Part shown: piece by piece, positions 1 to 8,261 of the stretch
Numbering within the stretch: the first letter of the stretch is position 1
Layout of the letters: each line of letters opens with the position of its first letter
Translations under genes and position numbers: made by a program
Source: Ancylobacter gelatini
Lineage (GTDB): Bacteria; Pseudomonadota; Alphaproteobacteria; Rhizobiales; Xanthobacteraceae
NCBI RefSeq assembly: GCF_022601675.1
Contig: NZ_JAKVIL010000008.1
Span: 62,001 to 126,000, forward strand
Direction of reading: 5' to 3'
Length of the DNA: 64,000 nucleotides
The notes under the pieces: model-generated
What the model was told of the DNA's origin: nothing
The model's input: the letters and a program-made list of their open reading frames with translations, nothing else
Database searches by the model: none

Positions 1-62
1 CTTGCCGGGCGCGGACTGTACGGACATGGCGTCGAGTGTTCCTCGGTTCTTTTGTAGCCGGC

Positions 63-635
63 TCAGCCCGGCATGACAGGCACTCCCACCACATAGGGGT
101 GGAACCAGAAGGCGAGCGCGGCATAAAGCACGACACCGCCGACCACCGCAACGAGATCGCCGCCCCAGCCCTTGGGCGCGACGGGAAGCGGGGCGCCGCG
201 GCGCTTGGCCTGAATGCGCATATAGACCGCCCAGCCGAGGATGACGAGGCTGAGCACGATGGTCGGCAGGTCGCCATTGGCGAGAAGATGCGCCAGCGCC
301 CAGGTCTTGATCGCCACCAGGAACGGGAATTTCAGCCACGCCTTGATGTGGCTCGGCACCAGTGCCGCCACCGCCGCGATCGAGGCGACGAGCATCAGCA
401 GCAAGGTGAAATGGCGCAGGCCTGTCGGCGGGTCCCACAGCGGCGCCGGGCCGGACGCGCGCCACATGCCGAATCCGTAGGCGATCATCAGCACACCGGC
501 CACCGCCAGAATGCCGTGGATCGCACGATAGGGAACGATGCCGAACTTTTCGACGGCGACGGCGCGCAGGTCGCGGCGGGCGGAGAAGACGTGCACGGCG
601 ACGAACAGAACGAGGCCGGCCAGCATCAGGATCAT
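63..635 (-). CDS. NnrU family integral membrane protein
   Basis: A protein of about 190 aa with roughly six hydrophobic helices, matching the NnrU family in length and in the loop with HIKAWLKFP between helices. NnrU proteins occur near denitrification genes in alphaproteobacteria, but their biochemical role is unsettled. The ATG at 635 is preferred because GGAG lies 6 nt upstream; a GTG four codons earlier (647) has no ribosome binding site. It stands alone here, with no nitrite or nitric oxide reductase genes visible, so a link to denitrification is not supported locally. The family call is solid and the function uncertain. Confidence 0.85.
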   Translation of the reverse strand: MILMLAGLVLFVAVHVFSARRDLRAVAVEKFGIVPYRAIHGILAVAGVLMIAYGFGMWRASGPAPLWDPPTGLRHFTLLLMLVASIAAVAALVPSHIKAWLKFPFLVAIKTWALAHLLANGDLPTIVLSLVILGWAVYMRIQAKRRGAPLPVAPKGWGGDLVAVVGGVVLYAALAFWFHPYVVGVPVMPG

Positions 636-876
636 GGTGCGCTCCACGGGATCGAATTCGCCGCGACACTAGAGAGTTTCCAGAGCGCGCGCCATGGCGC
701 ACGGCCGCGACGTTCGGCTCATGGAAACCGCGCGCTGCGCCGGCCGGGAGCCGGCATCCCGTTCACATCTCGGGGAAATAGCCGCCTCGCCTTAACCTTG
801 AGGCGAGCGAAGTCTCCCACGATCGCCATGGCTGTGTCACATTGCGCATGGGGGTACGACCATACGGGGGGCGCCG

Positions 877-1305
877 ATGACACGCATCGCCGCGGCTATT
901 GCCTGCCTATGCCTGCTGCTCGCCACTCCGGCGGGCGCGAAGGCGTCGGACGTGGTGGCTTATGTCGACATCTCGACCCAGCGCATGGACGTGTGGGTCA
1001 ACGGCGCCCGGCACCATAGCTGGCCGGTCTCCACCGGCCGCCGCGGCCATGGCACGCCGACGGGCACCTACCGCCCGCAGCGCCTGCACAAACGGTACTT
1101 CTCGCGGAAATACTACAATTCGCCGATGCCCTATTCGATCTTCTTCCATGGCGGCTACGCGATACACGGCACCAACGACCTGAACCGGCTCGGGCGCCCG
1201 GCTTCCCATGGCTGCATCCGGCTGCACCCCGGAAATGCGGCGCGCCTGTTCTCGCTGGTCGGCGCCGCCGGCAAGGGCAATACCCGGATCGTCATCACGC
1301 GATAG
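877..1305 (+). CDS. L,D-transpeptidase (YkuD domain), exported
   Basis: A 142-aa protein with a Sec signal peptide (about residues 1-22, ending near AGAKA) followed by a minimal YkuD catalytic domain. The conserved HG in YAIHGTND and the SHGCIRL motif, with its nucleophilic cysteine, are both present near residues 98-118. These periplasmic enzymes form 3-3 peptidoglycan cross-links or attach proteins to peptidoglycan using the cysteine thiol. The protein is short, with no LysM or other binding domain. It appears monocistronic, divergent from the NnrU gene; the 636-876 spacer shows no other gene. Confidence 0.93.
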   Translation: MTRIAAAIACLCLLLATPAGAKASDVVAYVDISTQRMDVWVNGARHHSWPVSTGRRGHGTPTGTYRPQRLHKRYFSRKYYNSPMPYSIFFHGGYAIHGTNDLNRLGRPASHGCIRLHPGNAARLFSLVGAAGKGNTRIVITR

Positions 1306-1391
1306 CGGGCGTATGCGGGGAAACGGCATCGGTGTTATTGTGCCGCACGCCGTCAGGCCTGACGGATGGCAGAAACAGCCGCCGAGGCGTC

Positions 1392-2567
1392 ATGCTGCTC
1401 GACTATTCATCGCTTCTCGCGGGAACCGGGTTCTCCGCCCTGTGCCTCGCGCTGATCCTGTTCGCGAGTTCGATGGCCACCCGCCGGGACGGGTTCCTGC
1501 TGACCTATGCCGTCGCCGCCCTGATGATCGTCGGCGCGGTGATCACCTACAGCATCTATATCAGCGGTCCCGATGACACGCTGATCGTCCTGTCCTTCGG
1601 CCTCATGCTCGCCTGCATGTCGACGCTGCTGGGCGCGGCCCGCCAGTTTCGCCTCGGCGGGCCGCCGTTTCCCATCATCAGCATGGCCGCCATCAGCATA
1701 CCGGTGGCCCTGCTCCCTATCGTGCTCGGCTTCAACGGCATCGGCTTCATCCTCACCAACAGCTTCGCCAGCCTGCTGCTCTGCTTTGCCGCCCTTGAGT
1801 TCTGGCGCGGGCGGGCGGAGGCGCCGATGGCGATCGCCGGCCTGTGCGTGCTCTATCTGGTGGTCGCGATCTCTTTCGCCTGCTGCGCCGGCGTCCTGCT
1901 GGCCGAAGGCAACTGGATCCTGTCGGCAGCGCCGGACAACTGGGCGGAAAAGTTCAACACCATCGCGGTCGTCGCCGCGGTGCCGAGCGTGGGCGCACTG
2001 GCACTCGCGCTGAACCAGACGCGGCTGGCGCGCCAGCATCTCCACAGCGCCATGACCGACCCGCTCACCGGCCTGCTCAACCGGCGCGCCCTGTTTGATG
2101 CGGTCGTCGACACGCCGCTCGCGGGCGACGCCGCCGTGGCGGTGTTCGACATCGACAGTTTCAAGGCGATCAACGACCAGCACGGCCACGCCACCGGAGA
2201 TCGGGTCATCGTCGAATTCGCGCAGGCGATGAACCGCCACTGCGCCGGCAGCGATCTGGCGGCACGGCTCGGTGGCGAGGAATTCGCGCTGGTGCTGCGC
2301 CGGACCACCGCCGACCAGATGGTCGCGCGGGCCGATGCCATCCGCAACGACTTCGCCGCACAGATGGCCGCCACTCATGGCATCCCCTGCACGGCGAGCG
2401 CCGGCATCGCCTTCGTCGGGCCGAACGGCCATCAGTTCGAGGCGACGCTGAACGCCGCCGATGGCCTGCTCTACCAGGCCAAGCGCGAGGGACGGGACCG
2501 CACTCTGATCGCCGCCGTCCGCATCGTGTCGGACCAGAGCGTCAAGCCGTCTTCTTCACGTCCTTGA
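1392..2567 (+). CDS. Membrane diguanylate cyclase (GGDEF domain)
   Basis: An N-terminal half of about six membrane helices (roughly residues 5-210) is followed by a GGDEF domain (about 220-380) with the active-site motif GGEEF in ARLGGEEFAL. It should make cyclic di-GMP from two GTP. The inhibitory I-site RxxD expected just before GGEEF reads AGSD, so product inhibition is probably lost. No EAL domain is present. The ATG at 1392 is chosen; a GTG at 1332 would add 20 residues unlike a membrane-protein start. The 3' end overlaps the convergent prfC gene by 26 bp. The signal sensed is unknown. Confidence 0.9.
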   Translation: MLLDYSSLLAGTGFSALCLALILFASSMATRRDGFLLTYAVAALMIVGAVITYSIYISGPDDTLIVLSFGLMLACMSTLLGAARQFRLGGPPFPIISMAAISIPVALLPIVLGFNGIGFILTNSFASLLLCFAALEFWRGRAEAPMAIAGLCVLYLVVAISFACCAGVLLAEGNWILSAAPDNWAEKFNTIAVVAAVPSVGALALALNQTRLARQHLHSAMTDPLTGLLNRRALFDAVVDTPLAGDAAVAVFDIDSFKAINDQHGHATGDRVIVEFAQAMNRHCAGSDLAARLGGEEFALVLRRTTADQMVARADAIRNDFAAQMAATHGIPCTASAGIAFVGPNGHQFEATLNAADGLLYQAKREGRDRTLIAAVRIVSDQSVKPSSSRP

Positions 2568-4149
2568 TGTCGGAGAAGACGATGCCGGGCCAGCGGTCGC
2601 CGGTGTAGCCGATCATGAAGGCCGACGGGCTGAGGAACACCAGATCGCCGTCGAGGTCCTCGGCGGTGGAGAGGCGGTTGCCGGCGGCGAACTCCTCGAC
2701 CCGCTTGGGATCGGCCGCCGAGACCCAGCGCGCGAGCTGGAATTCCGACATGTCGAAGCCGACCTCCAGCCCGTACTCGGCTTCCAGCCGGTTCTTCAGC
2801 ACGTCGAGCTGCAGCGGGCCGACCACGCCGACCAGCGCCGGCGAACCGTCGGTCGGGCGGAACACCTGCACCACGCCTTCCTCGGCCATTTCCTGAAGCG
2901 CCTGCTTCAGCTTCTTGGCCTTCATCGCGTCGGGGAGCTTCACCCGGCGCAGGATTTCCGGCGCGAAGCTCGGCACGCCGACGAAATTGATCTCCTCGCC
3001 CTCGGTCAGCGTGTCGCCGATGCGCAGATTGCCGTGGTTGGGAATGCCCACCACATCGCCGGCATAGGCCTCTTCGGCCAGCTGGCGGTCCTGCGCGAAG
3101 AAGAATTGCGGGGTGGCGAGGCTCATCGGCTTGCCGGTGCGCACCAGCTTCGCCTTCATGCCGCGCGACATCTTCCCCGAGCACAGCCGGGCGAAGGCGA
3201 TGCGGTCGCGGTGGTTGGGGTCCATGTTCGCCTGGATCTTGAACACGAAGGCCGTCATGCGCGGCTCCTCCGCCTCGACCCGGCGCTTGTCGGCATCCTG
3301 CGCGCGCGGCGGCGGGGCGAAGCGGCCGAGCCCTTCCAGGAGGTCTCCGACGCCGAAATTGCGCAGCGCCGAGCCGAAATAGACCGGCGTCAGGTGGCCT
3401 TCGAGGAAGGAATCGAGCTCGAACGGGTTGCAGCCCTCGCGCACCAGGCCGAGTTCCTCGGCAAGATCCTCGGCGTTCAGCGTGACGTTGAGCGCGGCGA
3501 TCTGCGCGGCGCTCATCTCGCGCAGCGGGCCGGTCTTGCCCTCGTCGCCTTCCAGAAGCCGCACGCCGCCAGTGGCGATGTCCACCGTGCCGACGAAATC
3601 GCGCCCGCGCCCGACCGGCCACGTCATCGGCGTGGTGTCGAGCGCCAGCGTCTTCTCGATCTCGTCGAGGATCTCGAACGGGTCGCGGCTCTCGCGGTCC
3701 ATCTTGTTGATGAAGGTGATGATCGGGATATCGCGCAGCCGGCACACTTCCAGCAGCTTGCGGGTGCGCGCCTCGATGCCCTTGGCGGCGTCGATCACCA
3801 TCACCGCTGCATCGACCGCGGTCAGGGTGCGGTAGGTGTCTTCCGAGAAGTCCTCATGGCCCGGCGTGTCGAGCAGGTTGAAGACATGGCCGCCGAACTC
3901 GAAGGTCATCACCGAGGTCGCGACCGAAATACCGCGCTCGCGCTCGATCGCCATCCAGTCCGAACGCGTGGAACGTCGGTCCTTCTTGGCGCGCACCTGT
4001 CCGGCGAGCTGGATCGCGCCGCCGAACAGCAGCAGCTTTTCGGTCAGCGTGGTCTTGCCCGCATCCGGGTGCGAGATGATCGCGAAAGTGCGGCGCCGCG
4101 CCACTTCGAGCGCGATCGGGGAAGCGGCGGAGTTCGAGAGTGCGTTCAT
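2542..4149 (-). CDS. prfC: Peptide chain release factor 3 (RF3)
   Basis: A translational GTPase of about 535 aa. The G1 loop (SHPDAGKTTL), the G3 motif DTPGHEDF and the G4 motif NKMD are clear, with the RF3-type domains II and III after them, and the length fits the family (about 530 aa). RF3 recycles RF1/RF2 from the ribosome after peptide release. Start choice is uncertain: ATG 4149 gives MNALSNSAAS, while ATG 4161 and TTG 4185 add 4 and 12 residues. None has a strong Shine-Dalgarno. It is convergent with the upstream diguanylate cyclase gene. Confidence 0.95.
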   Translation of the reverse strand: MNALSNSAASPIALEVARRRTFAIISHPDAGKTTLTEKLLLFGGAIQLAGQVRAKKDRRSTRSDWMAIERERGISVATSVMTFEFGGHVFNLLDTPGHEDFSEDTYRTLTAVDAAVMVIDAAKGIEARTRKLLEVCRLRDIPIITFINKMDRESRDPFEILDEIEKTLALDTTPMTWPVGRGRDFVGTVDIATGGVRLLEGDEGKTGPLREMSAAQIAALNVTLNAEDLAEELGLVREGCNPFELDSFLEGHLTPVYFGSALRNFGVGDLLEGLGRFAPPPRAQDADKRRVEAEEPRMTAFVFKIQANMDPNHRDRIAFARLCSGKMSRGMKAKLVRTGKPMSLATPQFFFAQDRQLAEEAYAGDVVGIPNHGNLRIGDTLTEGEEINFVGVPSFAPEILRRVKLPDAMKAKKLKQALQEMAEEGVVQVFRPTDGSPALVGVVGPLQLDVLKNRLEAEYGLEVGFDMSEFQLARWVSAADPKRVEEFAAGNRLSTAEDLDGDLVFLSPSAFMIGYTGDRWPGIVFSDIKDVKKTA

Positions 4150-4354
4150 GCCCGCCGACATGGCAGGGAAGCGTGGCGGGTTCAAGAGGCGCGGAAGGTG
4201 CGGCCGCGCATTTCCGGCACGTGGCGAGCGGGCTCGCCATCGGCGGGCTCAGGCGGGTTTCCGGCGCGCGCGGTTCGGAGCGGGCCAATCCGGGTTGCGC
4301 CGGCCCCGCCGCTTCGGCAGGCTGGGGCTGCCCGCAGCGTGGAGAAGGAAGGCC

Positions 4355-4567
4355 ATGACCGACGCACCGATCAAGGGGCCCGCGTCCTATTTCCCCGCCA
4401 TCGAGAAGAAATATGGCCGTCCGATCGCCGAGTGGCAGCGGATCGTGCGGGCGCATCTGCCGGCCAAGCACATGGAGCTGGTGGCCATGCTGAAGAACGA
4501 CCACGGGATGGGCCGTGGTCACGCCAACGCGCTGGTGGCGCACACGCTTGCGGCGAACGCGACATAG
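4355..4567 (+). CDS. DUF4287 domain protein
   Basis: A 70-aa cytoplasmic protein matching the DUF4287 family, recognisable by the YFPAIEKKYGRP core and the C-terminal GMGRGHANALVAH helix. The start is set by a strong GGAGAAGGA ribosome binding site 5-7 nt upstream of ATG 4355. Related domains are often annotated near DUF5655 or found as stand-alone small proteins; no activity is established to my knowledge. It has no operon partner here and lies between prfC and the ArsC-like gene. Confidence 0.85.
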   Translation: MTDAPIKGPASYFPAIEKKYGRPIAEWQRIVRAHLPAKHMELVAMLKNDHGMGRGHANALVAHTLAANAT

Positions 4568-4607
4568 CGGACGTGTCGCACGCGCCTCCGCTCCGGCGGC
4601 GCTGCCG

Positions 4608-4958
4608 TCAGCCGCCGAACGCGGCCTCATAGACCTCCGGCTTGAAGCCGACGATCAGCGCGCCGTCCTTGTCCAGCACCGGGCGCTTGATCATCGAAGG
4701 CTGCGCTTCCATCAGCGCCAGCGCCTTCGCCTCGTCGATCCCCTGCCTGTCCGCCTCGGGAAGCTTGCGGAAGGTGGTGCCGGCACGGTTCAGCAGCACC
4801 TCCCAGCCGACCTTGCCGGCCCAGGCCTTCAGATGCGCGGCGTCGATGCCCGAAGCCTTGTAGTCGTGGAAGCCGTAAGCCACGCCACGGGCGTCCAGCC
4901 AGGCCCGCGCCTTCTTCATCGTGTCGCAGTTCCTGATTCCGTAGATGGTCACGGCCAT
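4608..4958 (-). CDS. ArsC/Spx-family reductase-like protein (YffB type)
   Basis: A 116-aa ArsC-fold protein. The N-terminal motif IYGIRNCDTMKKA contains the single catalytic-type cysteine followed by DT, as in YffB/Spx-like proteins rather than true arsenate reductases. The segment MIKRPVLDKDG near residue 90 is the conserved arsenate-reductase-family arginine-proline loop. YffB-like proteins are suggested to be glutathione-dependent thiol reductases, but the substrate is unproven. ATG 4958 is chosen because a perfect AGGAGG lies 5 nt upstream; a GTG at 4964 would sit inside that spacing. No ars genes are adjacent. Confidence 0.88.
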   Translation of the reverse strand: MAVTIYGIRNCDTMKKARAWLDARGVAYGFHDYKASGIDAAHLKAWAGKVGWEVLLNRAGTTFRKLPEADRQGIDEAKALALMEAQPSMIKRPVLDKDGALIVGFKPEVYEAAFGG

Positions 4959-5238
4959 GAGCACCTCCTGCCTTGCGCTGCGCGCTGTCTAGAACAAGAG
5001 CCGCGCCAGCGAAATGCCGGCGGTGACGCGCCCTCGCCTATTTCTCCGGCACCGCAGCAAGCGGGCACCAGGACGGATAGACAAAAGAACACGCCCTGTT
5101 TTCAAGGGGATGCGGCCATCTTCCGCCGCGATCGGCACGCGATGCATAGCCGGCAAGGCGCCGGTGGGCTCTATTCTCCTTGTCGCCGGTATCACTTGGC
5201 CTTATGCGGCGAGGACAGTTTTTCCCGGATAGGACAAA

Positions 5239-6267
5239 ATGAGCCAGCGCGGCATCGCCATCATGATCGGCATCTCCACCGCGATCCTCGTCGCGGCGGC
5301 TCTCTTTCTGGCGCGCTCGATCTTCGCGCCGGTGGCCTTCGCCTTCTTCATCATCGCGCTGGTCTGGCCGCTGCAAAGCGCGCTGCAGCGCCCGCTGCCC
5401 AAGCTGCTCGCCCTGTTCATCACGCTGATCGTCACCATCGTCGTGCTGCTGGTGCTGGTCTCCATGACCGCCTGGGGCTTCGGGCGCGCGGCGCAATGGC
5501 TGGTGGCCAATGCCGCGCGGTTCCAGACGCTCTACATGCAGGGCGCGGAATGGCTGGAGGGCCATGGGCTCTATGCCGCCGGCACACTGATGGAGACCTT
5601 CAACGTCTCCTGGCTGATCCGCTTCTTCCAGAGCGTGGCGACGCGGCTGAACGGCATGGTGGGCTTTGCGGTCGTCACCTTCATCTTCGTGATGCTCGGC
5701 CTGCTGGAAATCGACGTGCTCCATCGCAAGCTGGCAAGCGGGGAAGCCGGCGCCTTCGGCCGCAAGCTGCTCGACGCCTCGCGGGAGATCGCCAGCAAGT
5801 TCCGCCGCTACATGCTGGTGCGCACCGCGATGAGCCTGCTCACCGGCCTGGCCATGTGGGGCTTCGCCGCCGCGGCGGGGCTCGACCTCGCCTTTGCCTG
5901 GGGCGTCATCGCCTTCGCGCTGAACTACATTCCGTTCATTGGCCCGCTGGTGGCGACCCTGCTGCCGACCCTGTTCGCGGTCGCGCAGTTCGAAAGCTGG
6001 CAGATGGCGATCGCGGTGTTCGCCGGGATGAACATCATCCAGTTCTTCTCCGGCTCCTATATCGAGCCGCGTATCGCCGGGCGGGCGCTGGCCATGTCGC
6101 CGTTCATCGTGCTGCTGGCGGTGTTCTTCTGGGCGTTCATGTGGGGCCTGCCCGGCGCGTTCATCGGCGTGCCGCTGGTGATCGCCCTGCTCACCGTCTG
6201 CGAGCAGAACGAGGCGAGCCGCCCGATTGCACGCCTGCTGTCCGGCCGCCCGCCGGCCGACGGCTGA
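5239..6267 (+). CDS. AI-2E family transporter (YdiK/PerM type)
   Basis: A 342-aa polytopic membrane protein with an N-terminal pair of helices, a central soluble-looking segment (about residues 80-150) and a C-terminal helix bundle, the layout of the AI-2E/PerM superfamily. The motif LNYIPFIGP near residue 235 is diagnostic. Members include autoinducer-2 exporters and Na+/H+ antiporters, so the substrate cannot be assigned. A ribosome binding site (AGGACAAA) precedes ATG 5239. The next gene starts 21 bp downstream on the same strand, so the two are probably co-transcribed. Confidence 0.88.
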   Translation: MSQRGIAIMIGISTAILVAAALFLARSIFAPVAFAFFIIALVWPLQSALQRPLPKLLALFITLIVTIVVLLVLVSMTAWGFGRAAQWLVANAARFQTLYMQGAEWLEGHGLYAAGTLMETFNVSWLIRFFQSVATRLNGMVGFAVVTFIFVMLGLLEIDVLHRKLASGEAGAFGRKLLDASREIASKFRRYMLVRTAMSLLTGLAMWGFAAAAGLDLAFAWGVIAFALNYIPFIGPLVATLLPTLFAVAQFESWQMAIAVFAGMNIIQFFSGSYIEPRIAGRALAMSPFIVLLAVFFWAFMWGLPGAFIGVPLVIALLTVCEQNEASRPIARLLSGRPPADG

Positions 6268-6288
6268 ACCTTCTGGAGAAAACGCGAC

Positions 6289-7788
6289 ATGCCGCTCAAG
6301 CTGCTGCACCCTGCCCGCCTGCTGCGACTGGCGAAATGGCTGATTTTCGCCGGGGTGATCATGTTCGTCACCTTCCTCGGCACGCGGGTCTGGTTCGCGC
6401 AGAGCGGCGCGCCGCTGGAGCCGTGGCACACCTATGTGCCGCGCGAGATGACCATTGCCGAACTCGACAAGGGCGACTGGGCGACCTTCCTGAAGGAAGA
6501 GGACCGCATCTTCGCCGATGTCACGCGCGAGGTGACGCAGCAGCTGCCGGAGCATGACCGCGTTCCCTCGAACCGCTATTTCACCGGCAGCGTGGTCTAT
6601 CCGCCCTCCTTCGCCCATGACTGGAACCGCTCCTACACGCTGATGCCTGAGGGCGAGCCGAAGGGCGCGGTGGTGCTGCTGCACGGGCTGACGGATTCGC
6701 CCTACAGCCTGCGCCACCTCGCGCAGCGCTACGCCGGCGACGGCTTCGCCGTGGTGGCGCCTCGCATGCCGGGCCACGGCACCGTGCCCGCCGGCCTGAC
6801 CGAGGCGGAATGGGAGGACTGGCTCGCCGCCACACGGCTCGCCATGCGCGAGGCGCGGCGCCTCGCCGGGCCGCAGGGCAAGCTGCACATTGTCGGCTTC
6901 TCCAATGGCGGGGCGCTGGCGCTGAAATACGCGCTCGACGCGCTGGACGATCCCGCGCTCACCCGCCCGGACCGGCTGGTGCTGATCTCGCCGATGATCG
7001 GCATCACGCGCTTTGCCCGCTTCGCCGGGCTCGCTGGCCTTCCCGCCTTCCTGCCTGCCTTCGCCAAGGCGGCGTGGCTCTCGGTGATACCGGAGTTCAA
7101 CCCGTTCAAATACAACTCGTTTCCGGTCAATGGCGCGCGCCAGTCGCACCGGCTGACGCAGGCGCTGCAAGCCTCGATCGCCGCGCACGCGGCGAATGGC
7201 ACGCTCGGCGAGCTTCCGCCGGCCCTCACCTTCCAGTCGGTGATGGACTTCACCGTCTCGACCCGCGCGATCCTGACCGCGTTCTATAACCGCCTGCCGG
7301 ACAATGGCAGCGAGCTGGTGCTGTTCGATCTCAACCGCAACACCAAGCTCGGCCCGCTTCTGGCCACCACCACCTCCCCGGCGGCACTGGCGCGCACGCT
7401 GCCGCCGCTGCCGCGCCGTTTCCGTACCGTGATCATCACCAATATCGACCCGGATACCGGCGAAGTGCTGGAGCGCGTCACCGAGGCGGGCGCCACCCAG
7501 ACCACCGAGCGCCCGCTCGGCCTGTTCTACCCGCCGGACGTGTTCTCGCTGTCGCATGTCGCCCTGCCCTTCCCGTCGAGCGACGGGCTGTACGGGACGG
7601 ACCCCTCCGACGCGCCGGACGAGGATTTCGGGCTGCAACTGGGGGCGATGGCGGTGCGGGGCGAGCGCGGGGCGCTGATCGTCGCCATGGACGCGCTCTC
7701 GCGCATGTCGTCGAACCCGTTCTTCCCCTATGTCCAGCAGCGGGTCGACGAGGGCATCGCCGCCACGCTCAAGGCGCCGGCCCCCTGA
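6289..7788 (+). CDS. Membrane-anchored alpha/beta hydrolase (serine aminopeptidase S33-like)
   Basis: A 499-aa protein with one N-terminal membrane helix (about residues 15-35) and a serine-hydrolase domain. VVLLHGLTDSP (oxyanion region, about residue 125) and the nucleophile elbow GFSNGG (about residue 204) are visible, resembling the monoacylglycerol lipase/S33 group. It is longer than most members because of C-terminal insertions. The active domain would face the periplasm if the helix acts as a signal anchor. GGAGAAA precedes the ATG. It sits 21 bp behind the AI-2E-type permease and ends at a strong hairpin. The natural substrate is unknown. Confidence 0.85.
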   Translation: MPLKLLHPARLLRLAKWLIFAGVIMFVTFLGTRVWFAQSGAPLEPWHTYVPREMTIAELDKGDWATFLKEEDRIFADVTREVTQQLPEHDRVPSNRYFTGSVVYPPSFAHDWNRSYTLMPEGEPKGAVVLLHGLTDSPYSLRHLAQRYAGDGFAVVAPRMPGHGTVPAGLTEAEWEDWLAATRLAMREARRLAGPQGKLHIVGFSNGGALALKYALDALDDPALTRPDRLVLISPMIGITRFARFAGLAGLPAFLPAFAKAAWLSVIPEFNPFKYNSFPVNGARQSHRLTQALQASIAAHAANGTLGELPPALTFQSVMDFTVSTRAILTAFYNRLPDNGSELVLFDLNRNTKLGPLLATTTSPAALARTLPPLPRRFRTVIITNIDPDTGEVLERVTEAGATQTTERPLGLFYPPDVFSLSHVALPFPSSDGLYGTDPSDAPDEDFGLQLGAMAVRGERGALIVAMDALSRMSSNPFFPYVQQRVDEGIAATLKAPAP

Positions 7789-7813
7789 GAGGCATCCGGA
7801 CCGGCCAATGAAA

Positions 7814-7845
7814 ACGGCCGCGCCTCCCGGGGAGGACGCGGCCGT
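7814..7845. terminator. Hairpin between convergent genes
   Basis: A 9-bp perfect outer stem (ACGGCCGCG with CGCGGCCGT) continues into an inner CCTCC/GGAGG stem with one bulged base and a 3-nt loop. It lies 26 bp after the hydrolase stop and before the convergent glycine-zipper gene, so it could terminate both. The T-tract is weak (CTTGT). Confidence 0.7.
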
Positions 7846-7913
7846 CTTGTCATCTGTCCCGGCGCGGCGCGCCAGAGATCTTGCCTAACCCCGCGCGGGG
7901 GGATCTTGCCGGA

Positions 7914-8174
7914 TCAGCAGCGCACCGCGACGCGGTTGCCCCAGCGGTCGCGGGTCCAGCACTCGCGCGGCGAGGTCGCCGCACCGACCACCGCGCCGGT
8001 GGCCGCGCCGACGCCCGCGCCAATGGCCGCGCCCGTGCCGCCGCCGGCAATACCGCCGATGATGGCGCCCGCGCCGCCGCCGATCAGCGCGCCGGTGCCG
8101 GCGCGGCGTTCCGTCGTGGTGCAGCCGGCAACCCCCAGCGCGACCAGCGAAATAACGGCAATCTTCTTGATCAT
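7914..8174 (-). CDS. Glycine-zipper lipoprotein (YMGG-like)
   Basis: An 86-aa precursor with a lipobox (LGVAGC) so that the mature protein would begin at the cysteine and be lipidated. The middle is a run of GxxxG repeats rich in Gly and Ala (about residues 28-68), typical of YMGG/17-kDa-antigen-like zippers that pack in membranes, followed by a short tail with two cysteines (ECWTRDRWGN and the C-terminal residue). ATG 8174 has GGGAG 8 nt upstream; GTG 8183 is an alternative. The role is probably outer-membrane structure; no enzymatic function is visible. Confidence 0.85.
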   Translation of the reverse strand: MIKKIAVISLVALGVAGCTTTERRAGTGALIGGGAGAIIGGIAGGGTGAAIGAGVGAATGAVVGAATSPRECWTRDRWGNRVAVRC

Positions 8175-8261
8175 TCGGTTCACTCCCTAACATCACCCGT
8201 CACGGGTGCATTGCTTCCGCCGCGGCGCGCCCTCCGTCGCAAGCGTGTCAGTCGACCCCTC

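Noticed and set aside
5038-7638. Long open frame (about 866 codons) on the minus strand across the AI-2E-type permease and hydrolase genes
   Set aside because: It is antisense to two well-supported genes, has a shadow-like Arg/Gln/His-rich composition, and shows no recognisable domain. High GC creates such frames.
7914-8174. Glycine-rich repeat as a tandem DNA repeat or CRISPR-like array
   Set aside because: Repetition is at the protein level (GxxxG zipper) with irregular codons; there are no spacer-repeat units.
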